The translations under genes and the position numbers were made by a program. A DNA stretch of 64,000 bases, taken from assembly GCF_030445035.2 (NCBI RefSeq), contig NC_080682.1, forward strand, positions 34,330,770 through 34,394,769, given 5' to 3'. Below, one piece after another: positions 35,335-47,225 of this stretch; position 1 is the stretch's first letter, and every line of letters starts with the position of its first letter. The stretch comes from Dasypus novemcinctus (lineage: Eukaryota; Chordata; Mammalia; Cingulata; Dasypodidae). The notes under the pieces were generated by a model. It searched no databases. It had not been told where the DNA came from and worked only from the letters and a program-made list of their open reading frames with translations.

Positions 35335-36765
35335 ACCTGTGGATCTCTAGTCCTCAGAAGAAATCAATACCTGGGCTTGTATTTACTTTGGCTGTCTCTG
35401 GGACCCTGCTGAGGCATGCTTAAGAGCAACCCCCAGATGACTCCTGACTTTTTTGGAGACTCATAGCCATATAAGCTCATTTGTCCTTCCCATTTCCCTC
35501 TTTTATTCAAGGTCAAAAAGCAGTTTTAACACCTGATATTACATGTAGGCTGAGATATTCTGCTGGTCTGAGCTGACCTCTTTTATTCAAGGTCTTTTTC
35601 TAGTTACATCATCAGCTGGTACTTGGTAGTAATCCCTTGGCACAAGGGAAGCTCATTTCTGGGAGTCATGCCCATGCAGTGGTAAAGGTAATGCATTTAC
35701 ATGCTGACTAGGCTTAGAGAGTGGCCATATTTGAGCAACATGGAGGCTCTCAGGAGGTAACTTTTAGGCACCCTGAAGCCCTAAGCCTAGTTCTTATTTC
35801 ATGCACACAGGCTCACAATCATAGACATTAGTATCAAGGGTTCATTGTTGGACCATCCTTATTTATTGGTCTTAGCCATTACACTTGGGGGACTGTTGCT
35901 GTTCCATAGGGGAATGTGATAGAACTCCCTGGCTAGGAACTCAGCATTTCTTCAGTTGTCATTCCTGAGTGTGATAGAGTTCAACTCAGGTGTGATCTTT
36001 GCTCACAAGCCTCTTCTGTTACTTTTTCTGGACCTGTGGTTGGCACTGGGGTTTGATGTGTTTTCAGGGGACCTGAATCTCTGGACTGTTCATGTGATAG
36101 CAATGCCCTGAGCCTCAACAGACCTGTTGCAATTCCTGCCCTCTGGTTTTTGGACTTACCCCAGCCAGCTAACAGGGAAATGAAGAAGGTGAACCACCAC
36201 ACCTTGGAGCCAAGAGTGCCTACAACTGTAAACAGGAAAATTGCATTCATCATCCATGTGGAATATAAGTCCCCTCTTGATATAGAGGTGGTGTTGACAT
36301 AACAATCCCAGTGTCCACAGGATGGAGGAATAGAGTATGGATTAGAGTGTACTTACTGATATTCTGTTCTGGAACTCTTGTGATCAGTAATGGAAGAAAA
36401 TGTAGCATAGATATGGAGAAAGTGGTCATGATAGCTGCTGAGGGTAGGGAGAGGGAAGAAGAGATATGATGTGGGGGCATTTTCAGGACTTGGGGTTGTC
36501 TTGGGTGGTACTGCAGGGACGGTTGCTGAACATTGTGTATCCCGCCATGGCCCACTGGGTGGACTGGGGGAGAGTGTAAACTACAATGTAAACCACTATC
36601 CATATGGTGCAGCAGTGCTCTAAAGTGTATTCACCAAATGCAATGAATGAGCCACGATGATGAAAGAGGTTGTTGATGTGGGAGGAGTGGGGTGATGGGG
36701 GTGGGGGCTATATGGGGACCTCATATTTTGTTAATGTAACATTAAAAAATAAAGAAAAAAAAGAA
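35335..36765 (+). repeat. L1 3'-UTR composite, copy 2
   Basis: The paralogue of 9518-10942 with the same internal orientation switch near 35970 and a plus-strand A-rich tail at 36735-36765. Confidence 0.55.
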
Positions 36766-38426
36766 TTGTGAAATCCAAGTGTGGATTAAAGTGTCAGTTG
36801 GAAAAAACAGGGAGCCCAAGAATAAGGAGTTTGCATTTATTCTCAATCTCTTCACTGCAGGTTTTTTCTGATTACTCATGAAAAAGATAGAGGGCAGGCT
36901 AGAAGTTATTCAGACAAGGTCACTGTGCAACATACATACAAAAAAAACACAAATATCCTCCTCTTCCTCTCTTATTAAATAAGAAACTGCTATTACATTA
37001 AAACTAGAACTTTACTCTTACTGTAGACTGCCATAACAATAATTTAAATTTATTGAGATACCCATTTATAGAATTGCCTCCTGCTTTCTGACAGAATTCA
37101 ATTAAAGAGCAAAACTCCACTTCCTTACTCCTTTTCCCTAGCTATCAAACCAAAGTCTAAATCATATAATAGTTTCTTTCTAAAACCCTCTTATTTAGGA
37201 ACTACACATTTTTTCCATAGCATCTGTTCTATTCCAATGAAATGAGAAATAAAACCATTGTTCAGCCACAGATGTTCTAGGTAATCTTGGATAATGAACA
37301 TTGAAAATTGTTAGGTTAAAAGATCTACTGAAGAAGATAAAAACAGGTATAGATACATGAGAAATTTCATCATAAGAGGTATATTTTATTTGACAATGTC
37401 CTATGAAATGCTAGAAATAGAACATTAAAAAAGCACACATGCACACACAATATAAGAAACAAAGATTTTCATCAACAGGATCATCAGTAGAGCAAATACA
37501 GCAGACTAAGAATTAGTGAACCTGAAGAAAATCCAAATAGTATTAACCAAACAGAAAACACTATAAGAAAAACAAAAGTGAATGATATCCAATTGCTGTG
37601 AGACATCAAACGTTTAATATGCATATATATATATACAAAATATACATATATTACAGTAAGAATAGAGGGAGTGTATCAGACAAAATATTAAAGGAGATAA
37701 TGGTAAAAGCATTTCTAAAAATAAGTAAAGGCATCGAAGCACAGTTCCACAAATGTAAGAAACTCCAGGAATGATAAAAACAATAGCAAATCACCCAACA
37801 AGAAAACATGTAGTCATTGTTGTCACCGTTGTAAAACTTACACAAGGAGAAAAGTATGAAGGTGGAGGAAAATACATATCTCATATAGATTATACCAGCT
37901 TTGTCACCAAAAATGTTACAGCCAGAACATAAGAGAAGGATATGTTTAAAGTACTGAAATACAATAACTGTCATTACAAAATTCAATACCCCCTGAAATA
38001 TCTTTCCAATAGAAAAACAAAAAAGACTTTTTCATGAAAATTAATACAGACACATACACAGAAAGAAATAATTTATAGTTAGCAATATTGTATGCCAATG
38101 TTTTCCAGGCAGAACGATTAAGTAAACAGAATGACTCTTGAGTCTATTGAAAGAAAAATCACACTAAGAATGGAAAATTCAAAGGAAATATAATAATTGT
38201 TGGATTTTTAAATATTTAATTGCTCTAAAACTGGAACTTAGGTTGATGATTTTGGGTTTGAGCCATAAATAGAAGTAATGTTACAACAAAATTATCACAA
38301 AGAAATCATAGTTATTAAAAATAAAGGCCATAAAGGTAGAAAGATCCTCTAAATATAAAAAAAGACAAATATGCTTCCAAGATGAAAAATAACGCAAACA
38401 GACATACAATTAAAATATACATGCTT
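36766..38426. other. Unassigned DNA, copy 2
   Basis: The paralogue of 10943-12638, AT-rich, with no gene seen. It lacks the 29-bp tandem duplication of copy 1. Confidence 0.4.
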
Positions 38427-38624
38427 GGGAAGCAGATGTAGCTCAAGTGGTTGAGTTCCTGCTTCCCATGTATGAAGTCTTGTGTTCTATTCCCAGTACC
38501 TCCTAAAAATAAAACAATTTAAAAAATCAACTATTCTATATGGGGAACAGATGTAGCTCAAGGGGTTGAGTGCCTGCTTCCCATGTAGGAAGTTCTGGGT
38601 TCAATCTCAATTTAAAAATACATT
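38427..38624 (+). mobile_element. Two adjacent short tRNA-derived SINEs, copy 2
   Basis: Units at 38427-38525 and 38542-38624, paralogous to 12639-12832, each with 'gtagctcaag(t/g)ggttgag' and 'ttctgggttcaatc' type boxes. Confidence 0.7.
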
Positions 38625-39097
38625 GAGAAAATATAATTATAATGAATAATTTGTATGGCATAATTTTAAAAAAGGTTCGATTAAATTAAATTGTTTTTAA
38701 TTACCAGTATATTGTTAAACATTTCACTTTTGAACTTTATTTTAAACATTCAAAAAACATTCTGGATAAACAATAAGGTATGATTTTATTTTAAAAATCT
38801 TAACATAAATTGCAAAAGAAAAACTATTTTTTTTTAGTTACTCTGGCTGAGGATTGAACCAGGGTCTCATATGTTAATATATAACATATTTTATATAACT
38901 TAATTATGTCACAATATTTTACTTAGTTTTAGGTTCAAATGCTTGAAACACTGACTTTTTGTATTTTTTATTTTTAACCATTTCTGTTTATTACTTAAGT
39001 TGACAAAACCAATTTATAAAATGCCAGTGAAAATGTTTTAAAGCAAAAGCTCTTGTATAGCCAAATAGCAGAAAATGCAAGTTTCCACCTTACATAT

Positions 39098-39305
39098 TTT
39101 ACTGCAACAAATGCTTTATATTCCTGATTTAATTTAATCCTTGCAATAACTCTACAGAGCAGGGTTTAGTATTTATCTTGTACACTTGAGGAAAATGAGG
39201 CTTAAATTATCAGGGTCTTAAGAGTCATATATCAAACAATGAAGGAAATCTAGAATCTAAATCCTGGAATGTATGATTCTCAAGTAAGCACCCTCAATCA
39301 TGGCA
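39098..39305 (+). repeat. MIR fragment, copy 2
   Basis: The paralogue of the MIR at 13310-13510; the core 'gaggaaaatgaggctt' is preserved. Confidence 0.6.
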
Positions 39306-39708
39306 TTGCATGTCTTCTCTATATCTTAAGTGAATTGTGCTTGGGAACTATTTTTGTATCAAAATTTAGCTATTTTCCTTAATAAAATTCTCTGAATGGA
39401 ACATGCATGGGGATTTAAGTGAAACAATTTAAAAAGACATTACATTTTCTTATTTTGCACATTAGTTGGCTGAAAGAAACACATATATTTAGGTAGCAGG
39501 TTTAAAATATATACCATGGTCCATTTCAAAATGGATTTCTAAGATCATATTTATGGAACTATTCAAGATTATGTTTGGCCAAGTAAAGGATGGCACAACA
39601 GAAATACAAACTAAAAGATTTAGGCATTTTAGAGAAAATCTAAGTAAATATCCTATAAGACATAACAAAAGCTGCAGGTACACTTAAATGCTCAGCATTA
39701 CTTTCACT

Positions 39709-40650
39709 TTAATTGCCTGGAACCCCTCTCTTATGCAGGACTCTAATGAGAGCATTTTTTACTTCTTTGTTCCTAAGACTATAAATGAGTGGGTTCAGCA
39801 TGGGGATAACCATAGTATAAAACACAGAGGCCACTTGATCCTTTCCCAAGGAGTAGGACTTCTTCGGTTTTAAATAAGTAAAAATCATGGTGACATAAAA
39901 GATGGTAACTCCCAGGAGGTGGGAGGCACAAGTAGAGAAGGCTTTGCGTTTTCCTGAGATGGAGTTAATTTTCAGTATAGTAGAGAGAATGGACATGTAG
40001 GACACAGAGACTGTGAAAAGAGACATCATAAGGGTGGAGCCAGCAAAAATGAATATCATGATTTCAATGCTATGAGTGTCAGTGCAGGACAGGGCTAAAA
40101 TTGGGGTTGTGTCACAGAAAAAGTGATGGATTATATTGGATTTGCAAAAATGCAAACTGTTTATGCCAAGAACAGTGACCAAGGAGTCAGTAAAGCCAAT
40201 CACATAAGACCCAGTGACAAGAGAATGACAACGATTCCTGGACATAATTACTGGGTAGTGAAGAGGATTGCAGATAGCTACATAGCGGTCATAGGCCATT
40301 GAAGAGAGAAGGAAACACTCAGTGGCACCGAAGAAGATAAAGAAATACATCTGTGTGAAGCAGCCTTCGAATGAAATAAACTTGGTGGAAGTCAGTAAGT
40401 TTTCTAAGGTTTTAGGTGTGATGACTGTTGAGTAACTGAGGTCAAGGAATGACAGGTGACTGAGGAAAAAATACATGGGGGTGCGAAGCTGGAGATCCAG
40501 GAAAATTATCAGAACCATTCCTGCATTTCCCAGTACAGTTATCAAATATATCAGAAGAAACAGTGTAAAGAGGACTTGTCGAATCTCTTCAGAGTCTGTT
40601 AATCCCATAAGGATGAAGTCCGGTACATTTGTGTTATTCCTACTTCCCAT
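39709..40650 (-). CDS. OR8H-like: Olfactory receptor, OR8H type, copy 2
   Basis: An intact single-exon odorant receptor of 313 residues, paralogue of 13920-14861. The start is the ATG at 40650; upstream only a TTG continues the frame. GN at 41-42, TPMYFFL, Cys97, ECL2 cysteines 169, 179 and 189, [10 protein letters not shown] at 118-127, [10 protein letters not shown] at 236-245 and [12 protein letters not shown] at 283-294 are all present. The TM6 motif FYG is FYV here (Gly253 to Val), a change at a usually conserved place. Other differences from copy 1 include C50F, H56R, K95E, S102Y, L107F, L140R, C162G and L167H, several of them in TM3-TM5 and ECL2, where odorants bind. There is no stop or frameshift. 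It may be functional with altered ligand range, or in early decay. Confidence 0.9.
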   Translation of the reverse strand: MGSRNNTNVPDFILMGLTDSEEIRQVLFTLFLLIYLITVLGNAGMVLIIFLDLQLRTPMYFFLSHLSFLDLSYSTVITPKTLENLLTSTKFISFEGCFTQMYFFIFFGATECFLLSSMAYDRYVAICNPLHYPVIMSRNRCHSLVTGSYVIGFTDSLVTVLGINSLHFCKSNIIHHFFCDTTPILALSCTDTHSIEIMIFIFAGSTLMMSLFTVSVSYMSILSTILKINSISGKRKAFSTCASHLLGVTIFYVTMIFTYLKPKKSYSLGKDQVASVFYTMVIPMLNPLIYSLRNKEVKNALIRVLHKRGVPGN

Positions 40651-43429
40651 AATAACAGTCAACTGTTAGGAACTGTTGAGAAATCTAAGGCGATACTTAA
40701 CATGAATGACTTCACAAAGATTTTTGTTTATATGAATGATCCTGCAATTTAAAAATTTTTGCTTAAGGCTTCTAGAAATACCTAACAAAGAGCAGCTTGC
40801 AAAATATGACTGAACAATCTTAGTGTTACTGCCAGATATAAATTAGTTATAAATCATCATTTGGATGTTATATAACAGATGTTAATATATATTGCAAGTA
40901 GAATGGACCTGACAATAATATAAATGCTTCTCTTTCTTAACACATTTAACCCACTAGGAAATATTATACTATTACTATTAGACACATTTTTAGGTGAGAA
41001 AAAGACAGGAAAGTTTTAAGTAACTTATCCAGGGTCATATATTAAATGGTGACTCTGTGATTCTACCAAGACAGGTAGAATTCAGAGAGCATGATCATAA
41101 CACTTAATACCTGTTTATATTCAATTTCAGAAAAATTAGCTGTGTTAATAATAAATAATGATAGAAAAAGTTTTAATGTTATTTACTTTTATTTTGTATC
41201 CCTTATTATTTAACACAATTAACAAATCATAAATTTCAATCTTAAAGAACTTTACTTGAATGAGTTAAGATTATAGATAACATGCAATTTTAATTTCTGG
41301 AAGATATCAGATTTCATGCAAAATTATATTTTTAATATATGCACATTGCTTGTAGACTCTGATTCCATCAAATCTAGATTTCCATTTCCACAAATCCTGG
41401 AATTACTTAGGTAAGGCATAAATGAAATGCATATGTATATATATGGTCTTCTGGTAATGTGTCCATTTTATTTGATCAGAAATAAAACCTTTTATTTTTG
41501 GGAATAATACTTACCATAAACAAAAAGTGGTGAAAATTTTTCTTCTAAGAGCATCTGTCTAGAAGTTTGTCACCCTCAATTTTTTCTGACAAATAAAACA
41601 TATAAAACATATAAGGATCCAAAAAATTTTGTAATAGAATATTTGTTCCCTTCAAGCTAAATTAATATTAATTTTTCATGCATGCATTTTTGTTTTCTGT
41701 TGAGGTAAAATAGATTAACATAAAATGTTGTCCAGTCCCTGATCAAAAGCAAAGTTCGCCTAGAATTATGTCTCACAAAATTCCAAAGGAGCTACTGTGA
41801 ATATAAGTAGAGCATAGCATCCCTTGTCTTTCACCCTGATAACCCCATTGTACCCTGGGGATCAATTTCCAAGGAAGATTTTTGGCATGATACCAGGAAA
41901 AAATTTCAAGGTGTGTAACAGAGAATTGTCTTCCCTTTAGAAGCCACATAACTTTGAGCATGATGTTTTGGTATTCCTTTGTGATGCTCTAATTTTTTGA
42001 AGAGTAAAGAGAAGGCATTTCTAGAGAAAACTTACTCAGTGGCTTGAAAGGCCAGATCATTAACCACCAGGGAGAGAAGAGTAGATTTCTCACAATGAAA
42101 CAATTTTATATTTAAAAGTGTGACTATCTCAAGGGAGCAACATTATTCATTACACAAAAATTTGGAAACAACAAAATACAAAGAAAATAAAAATTATTCA
42201 TAACTTTTGTTAATCTTCACATTCATTTTCTTCCAATTATTTTTCTGTGTATATAATGTTTATTTATATGTATACTTATGTATTTGCACAATTTTATAAT
42301 ACTGAGTTTTCAGTAGCTTTTTCTGATATTCTCACAAAATATAATACACTTGACCTACATTAAATTAGCCTTTTGTAAAACCTACAATTCCACATAATTT
42401 GCATTGGATGGTGCCCCATAGTTAATTTCCCTCTAGGAGTGTGCACTAGCTGATAAATGGGTATTTTTTAGGCATTATGTGGAAAACAGTGCAGCCTCTT
42501 TATTCATTTTGGAAGAGTTACCTATTTCATTTGTATAGCAGATGAGTAATTGTATTTATCTATTACAATATTTGTGCACTTTTAAGGTTTAGTATACTTG
42601 GCTTGTCTTTGATTAAAAGGAATATAAAAGGAGCAAGTAAAAATAAATGCTGAGACTTGCGATTTTTTAATTTAACAAACAAAGCTCACTTTCTCTAAAC
42701 ATAATCAGTTCAAATATTTTCTTTTGAATTTTGCTTTAATTAATGGTAATGAAATCAATTTTCATTTAGACTGAGAAATAAATTTTATGGAAAACTTTTC
42801 ACAATCCAGATTTTCAGGAGAGAATATGTAGTGTAGGTAAAGAGGTAACAATTTATCTTCGAAGAACTTTGGAAGTGCAATTTTTTTTACTTATCGAACA
42901 TTTAGAGAGGTTGAAACAGATTTATTAGGAGACTAAACTGCGTATCAGTTTATTTGACAGTAGATATCCTTGGCTTTAAACCAGATCAGTGTTTATAAGT
43001 AATTTTCTATGCTAATGTTACCTCAAAAAGCACTGCTTACTCCTTACAAAATCAATGAGTTTTTCTTCCCAGAGTTGAAAACAATTTTATAGCCATTAAT
43101 CTTAGCTTTTATATAATATAAATAAAAGTTGAAGAATGACTAATTTACAGAACTAATGTTAAGATTTTTAAAATTTTCTTATAGAATCTTTGTTGCCTGG
43201 ATTTGGAAGTTTTTAGAAAATTTCTAAAAGGAGAATAATTTTGGCAGAAAATTAACAGTGAGAAACAGAAAGAGAATTTGAATCCTTGACCTTCATGACA
43301 GCAAACCATTGGAATTCTATCTCTGACAACTTCTCTATTTTATTATTTTTGTGGTTTCTATTGCTCTGTTAAGTTTTCTGACAATTTCTGAATCACTTGT
43401 ATTGAAGTTCTACTGAGGATGTTTGCATC
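40651..43429. other. OR upstream flank, copy 2
   Basis: The paralogue of 14862-17639, with the acceptor-like 'ctcaacag' near 40672-40689 and a weak MIR-like stretch at 40950-41080. No gene was recognised. Confidence 0.45.
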
Positions 43430-44812
43430 TTTATGATAAATTGGATCTTTATTATTTTGTCCTATCCGTCACGTCTCTGGAACAGATGGATGTCTTCTTT
43501 GTAATATAGTATAGCTAGAGTAGTTTTTATATGCTTGTAATTACAAAATATGTATTTATTCTTCCTTGTATTTTTCTCCTATCTCTCATGAATATGATAA
43601 AATTTTTTATTACTTTTTAGTTGTCTCAATAACTCTTTTAATTGGAATGATTAGTCCATTTATATTTAAAATAATTATGTATTTTCTATTTCTGATTTAT
43701 GCCATGAGTTATTGGTCCTTTCTCCTTCTATTCTGGCTTCTTTTGGGTTAATAAAAAATATATTATCCAACTTTACTCTTTCGATTGGATTTTTTGACCG
43801 TACATCTTTTGATGATATTGAATTATTAAATTATTTTAGTGTACTTGAAATTAATATTGTACAACTTCACATAAAGTGTAAGAATTCTAAAACATTCTAT
43901 TTCCATGTATCTTCTCCTTTCTGCATTGTGCCATCCATTTTACTGTCATATAAATGACAAACCTGAAAATATAATATTATTATTTTTACTGTATATAGTT
44001 AGTTGTCTTGTATGGAATTTATAAATATTTCCCATTCTTGGTGCTCTTCATTTCTTTTAGTAGATTTTCCTGATGATTTTCAGAAAAAAAATTTCTTCTG
44101 CATATCATTCTTGCCTATCATATCTTGAATTCTTTTTCTGATATCATTTCTTTTCAGACTGAAGAAGTTTTGTTAGCTTTTTTGTACTGCAGTACGTGGG
44201 CAGCAAATTTTCTGAACTTGCATTAATCTTAAATGTCTTATGTCACCCTTGTGTTATAGAATATTTTCAACAGATATAAAAGAGTTATTTTTCTTTTTGC
44301 CTTTTAATATTTTTTGATTTTTTTTTTTTTTGGTTTCTAACCTTATGGTTTTTGATAAGATGTCACCCATATTTGATGTATATTTTTCCTACAGATAATA
44401 CAATCTCCCTGAACCACCATCGTGTTTTCAACTTTACATATTTTCAGGTAATGCATTCTCCCTGACCCAACATGGCTGCTTTTAACTGTTTCTTTCTTTC
44501 AGTTTCTGTAGTTTGAGTATGGCGTGCCTGGGTTCACACCTATTTGTGTGTTTCTGTGTGTGTGTGTTTGAGTTGGATTTAGCTGCTTTAGGTTTTCAGA
44601 ACTTCTTGGATCTATAAACTGATATTTTTCTCAAATTTTTTATAAGATTTCATTTACTTTTTCTTGTTTTATTGACCCACTACACTATGTTCTTGATTAC
44701 TTAGGTTGTTTTTGTAGTGTGAAAACATTTTATTGATCTGTTTTTCAAGATTACTGATACACTCCTCTATGCTTCCAATCTGCAGTTTAGTTCTTCCATG
44801 TAAGTTTTGTTC
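43430..44812 (-). repeat. Old L1M fragment, copy 2
   Basis: The paralogue of 17640-19035, with the same ordered L1M motifs on the minus strand. Confidence 0.6.
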
Positions 44813-45215
44813 TGAGTGTAGCAAGATGCTGTGGAAAAAATGACAGCTTTTCTCCCAACGTAGGTGGATATGTCAGACCAAAGGAAGACTTGGACAAATG
44901 CAGCTTTGTGAGTAATGAACATTTATTTAGGGGACTTCGGTGGAGTCATCATCCTCAGCAGTGGAAAGAGACTTTTTCTGACCTAAAAATGAGAGGTGTC
45001 TTTTATTATGCATGTCCACTTATAGATGGGGAAGACTCATGGAAGACAGCAGGACTTCTAAGGAAAGTAGTGTTACAAGATTTACTGATCACTAACCAGT
45101 TAACAACCTATTCCCCAGGTTTGCTCTTTTAACTACTCAGGATTGCTGCTGCAAGTTGGGGAGAGGAAAGAGCAGGAAGGGTTGGGGAAGAAAATACCAA
45201 GTCATATACACCACA
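44813..45215 (-). repeat. Solo LTR in the L1M, copy 2
   Basis: The paralogue of 19036-19437, an old fossil, probably ERVL-MaLR type. The L1-like flank resumes at 'gtcatttcag'. Confidence 0.4.
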
Positions 45216-45444
45216 CTTGTCATTTCAGATATTTTTATTTTCTATTTTAGATCACCTTGAAATATATTTGCATTATCCTCTTTATTTATTCTTATGATTC
45301 ACACTTTCTTGATTTGTCTTCTTTTCAGTATTTTTATTACATACTGTATTTTATGAAAGATATATTATAGAAGTTTTGGATTGTATTGTTTTCCTTTAAA
45401 GGTTATTCAGTTTTGTTCTGCAGGTGATGAATTAGTGATAGTGC

Positions 45445-45950
45445 CTTTTTAAAAATGCATTTTTTATTTTTTAAAAGATATTTAAATTATACAAAATTTT
45501 ACCCCCCAAAATATTCCCTTCTGTCCCACTCCTCACAACTCCCACCCTCCCCACATTATCAACTTATTTCATTTGTGTGGTACGTTCATTGAAACTGATG
45601 AGCACATTTCTGGTATTGCCATTAAGCATAGATCATAGTTTACATTGTAGTTTACACTCTTCCACTCAATTATGTGGGTTATGGCAGGATATACAATGGC
45701 CTGTGTCTGTTATTGCAATGTCATTCAGGACAATTTCAAGTCCTAAAATGCCCCATATGACATCTCTTTTTCCCTCTCCCTGTCTTCTGCACCTCCAGTG
45801 GCCATTGTCTCCACATCAAAGATAGAATTTCTTCTATTGCTACAATTCCAATTAGTCTGTAGTAGAATACCTGTAAATCCACTCTATTCCATACTTTCTT
45901 TCCCAATCCTGAGGATTCTGGGTTGGTAATGTACCCTCTACCTCTAATTT
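45445..45950 (-). repeat. L1 3' end, minus orientation, copy 2
   Basis: The paralogue of 19665-20182. It was inserted in flank sequence that the OR8I2 unit has without it (around 56640). Confidence 0.6.
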
Positions 45951-46047
45951 AGAGGGGGGTCTTGATCTCATATGGCTAGATTGACACTCTATTGCCTGGG
46001 AAAGGGGGAATAAGTTAAAGGGTGTGTGGAGACAATTGGGCTTGTTC

Positions 46048-46195
46048 TCTTCACCAAATGCAATGAATGTCTCATGATGATGGAGGAGGTTGTTGTTATG
46101 GATGGAGGAGTGCGGTGAGGGGGTTGGGAGGTATATGGGGACCTCATATTTTTTGAATGTAACATTAAAAAAACAAAGACAAAAAAATAAATTTT
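46048..46195 (+). repeat. Short L1 3' end, plus orientation
   Basis: Contains 'caccaaatgcaatgaatg', a G-rich run, 'acctcatattttttgaatgtaacatt' type sequence and an A-rich tail. It interrupts flank sequence that is continuous in the OR8I2 unit (58580-58640). Strongly 5'-truncated. Confidence 0.6.
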
Positions 46196-47225
46196 GGAGA
46201 ATTTTCAGTGATAAAGTCACATTCGAGCAACCTGAAAGAAGTGGAGAGCCATAAGAATACCTGATGGAAATAAGACTGAGGTAAATGGAATAGTAAATAA
46301 TATGTTCTATAAAATTAATTCCTTTGTATCCTTTATCCTAATGTTTTGCATTACTATATCTTCATTAAAGAGTGTATAAGAAATACTTTATATTGTAATT
46401 TGGATTTTGATTATATCTCATAATACCTGTCTTTTTAGAGGAATTTATTCCACATAAATATAAGCTTAGATTTACTCTAATATTATATTTCATCGCATCA
46501 ATATTTCTACTTTCTTATCACTGAACTTTTCTTATTTGTGGTCTACATTCTTTTTAGATAGCTGCATTATCCACCCCCACCAATTCTTATATATCTTGAA
46601 AGGCAAATATCTTTTGCAAAATCCTACTAATTTATGGTTCTTCCACCAATTAGCAGCTAATATTCTTGAGTCCATTCTTAAAAAGACCTCTTTATTGAAT
46701 ATGGATATGAGTGAGTCTAAACTTACATAATATTAGCCAGTCAATTTCATTCCATTTATTTTATTTTCATTGCATTCTTGTTTTGTGGAATTCCTTAAAA
46801 AATTTTAAATAAAATTAGGAGGGAGAAGTAATCTTTTGTTAAAATTTTCCATTGATATAAAATTTATGTTAAACTGAACAAAATGATTATCTTCATTTTA
46901 TAGCCTGATATATCAAGCATATTTTAAAACCAGTGCTTTTTCTCACCGTATTAAAAGAGAAAATATATCGGGCAAATTTCAGAAACAATGTTTACTGCTA
47001 GGGCCATAGTTCAAAATATTGTGGAGCTGATCATCTCTATAGGAGAGAGTAAGAGCCTTGAGATAGGCAGGTGAGAGAAAGATAAGGGGTGCCAAAGAAA
47101 CTCATGGCCCGTTCTGGAAAGTTGGATTTTACTGGGACCTAAAGGCAAGGTACAGAGGAAGCAGCTAGAAATGATACTGGGAGATATACCAGAGACAAAT
47201 ATAAAGGACATACTGAGAGTAGTAG
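46195..47225. repeat. Older paralogous flank, matching 58600-59683
   Basis: Colinear with 58600-59683 at roughly 80-85% by eye, for example 'gaaagaagtggagagccata' and 'aggtgagagaaagataagg' type blocks in both. Non-coding. It shows that the OR8H and OR8I2 units come from an older segmental duplication. Similarity ends where an LTR element enters at 59687. Confidence 0.7.

Larger units (their letters stand above)
26296..45945. repeat. Segmental duplication, copy 2
   Basis: The colinear paralogue of 2858-20182. To the left the L1 continues uninterrupted, so copy 2 is closer to the ancestral arrangement at that edge. To the right of 45945 the sequence continues into an older flank shared with the OR8I2 unit. 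Copy 2 keeps about 490 bp (33867-34363) that copy 1 lacks. Confidence 0.9.
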
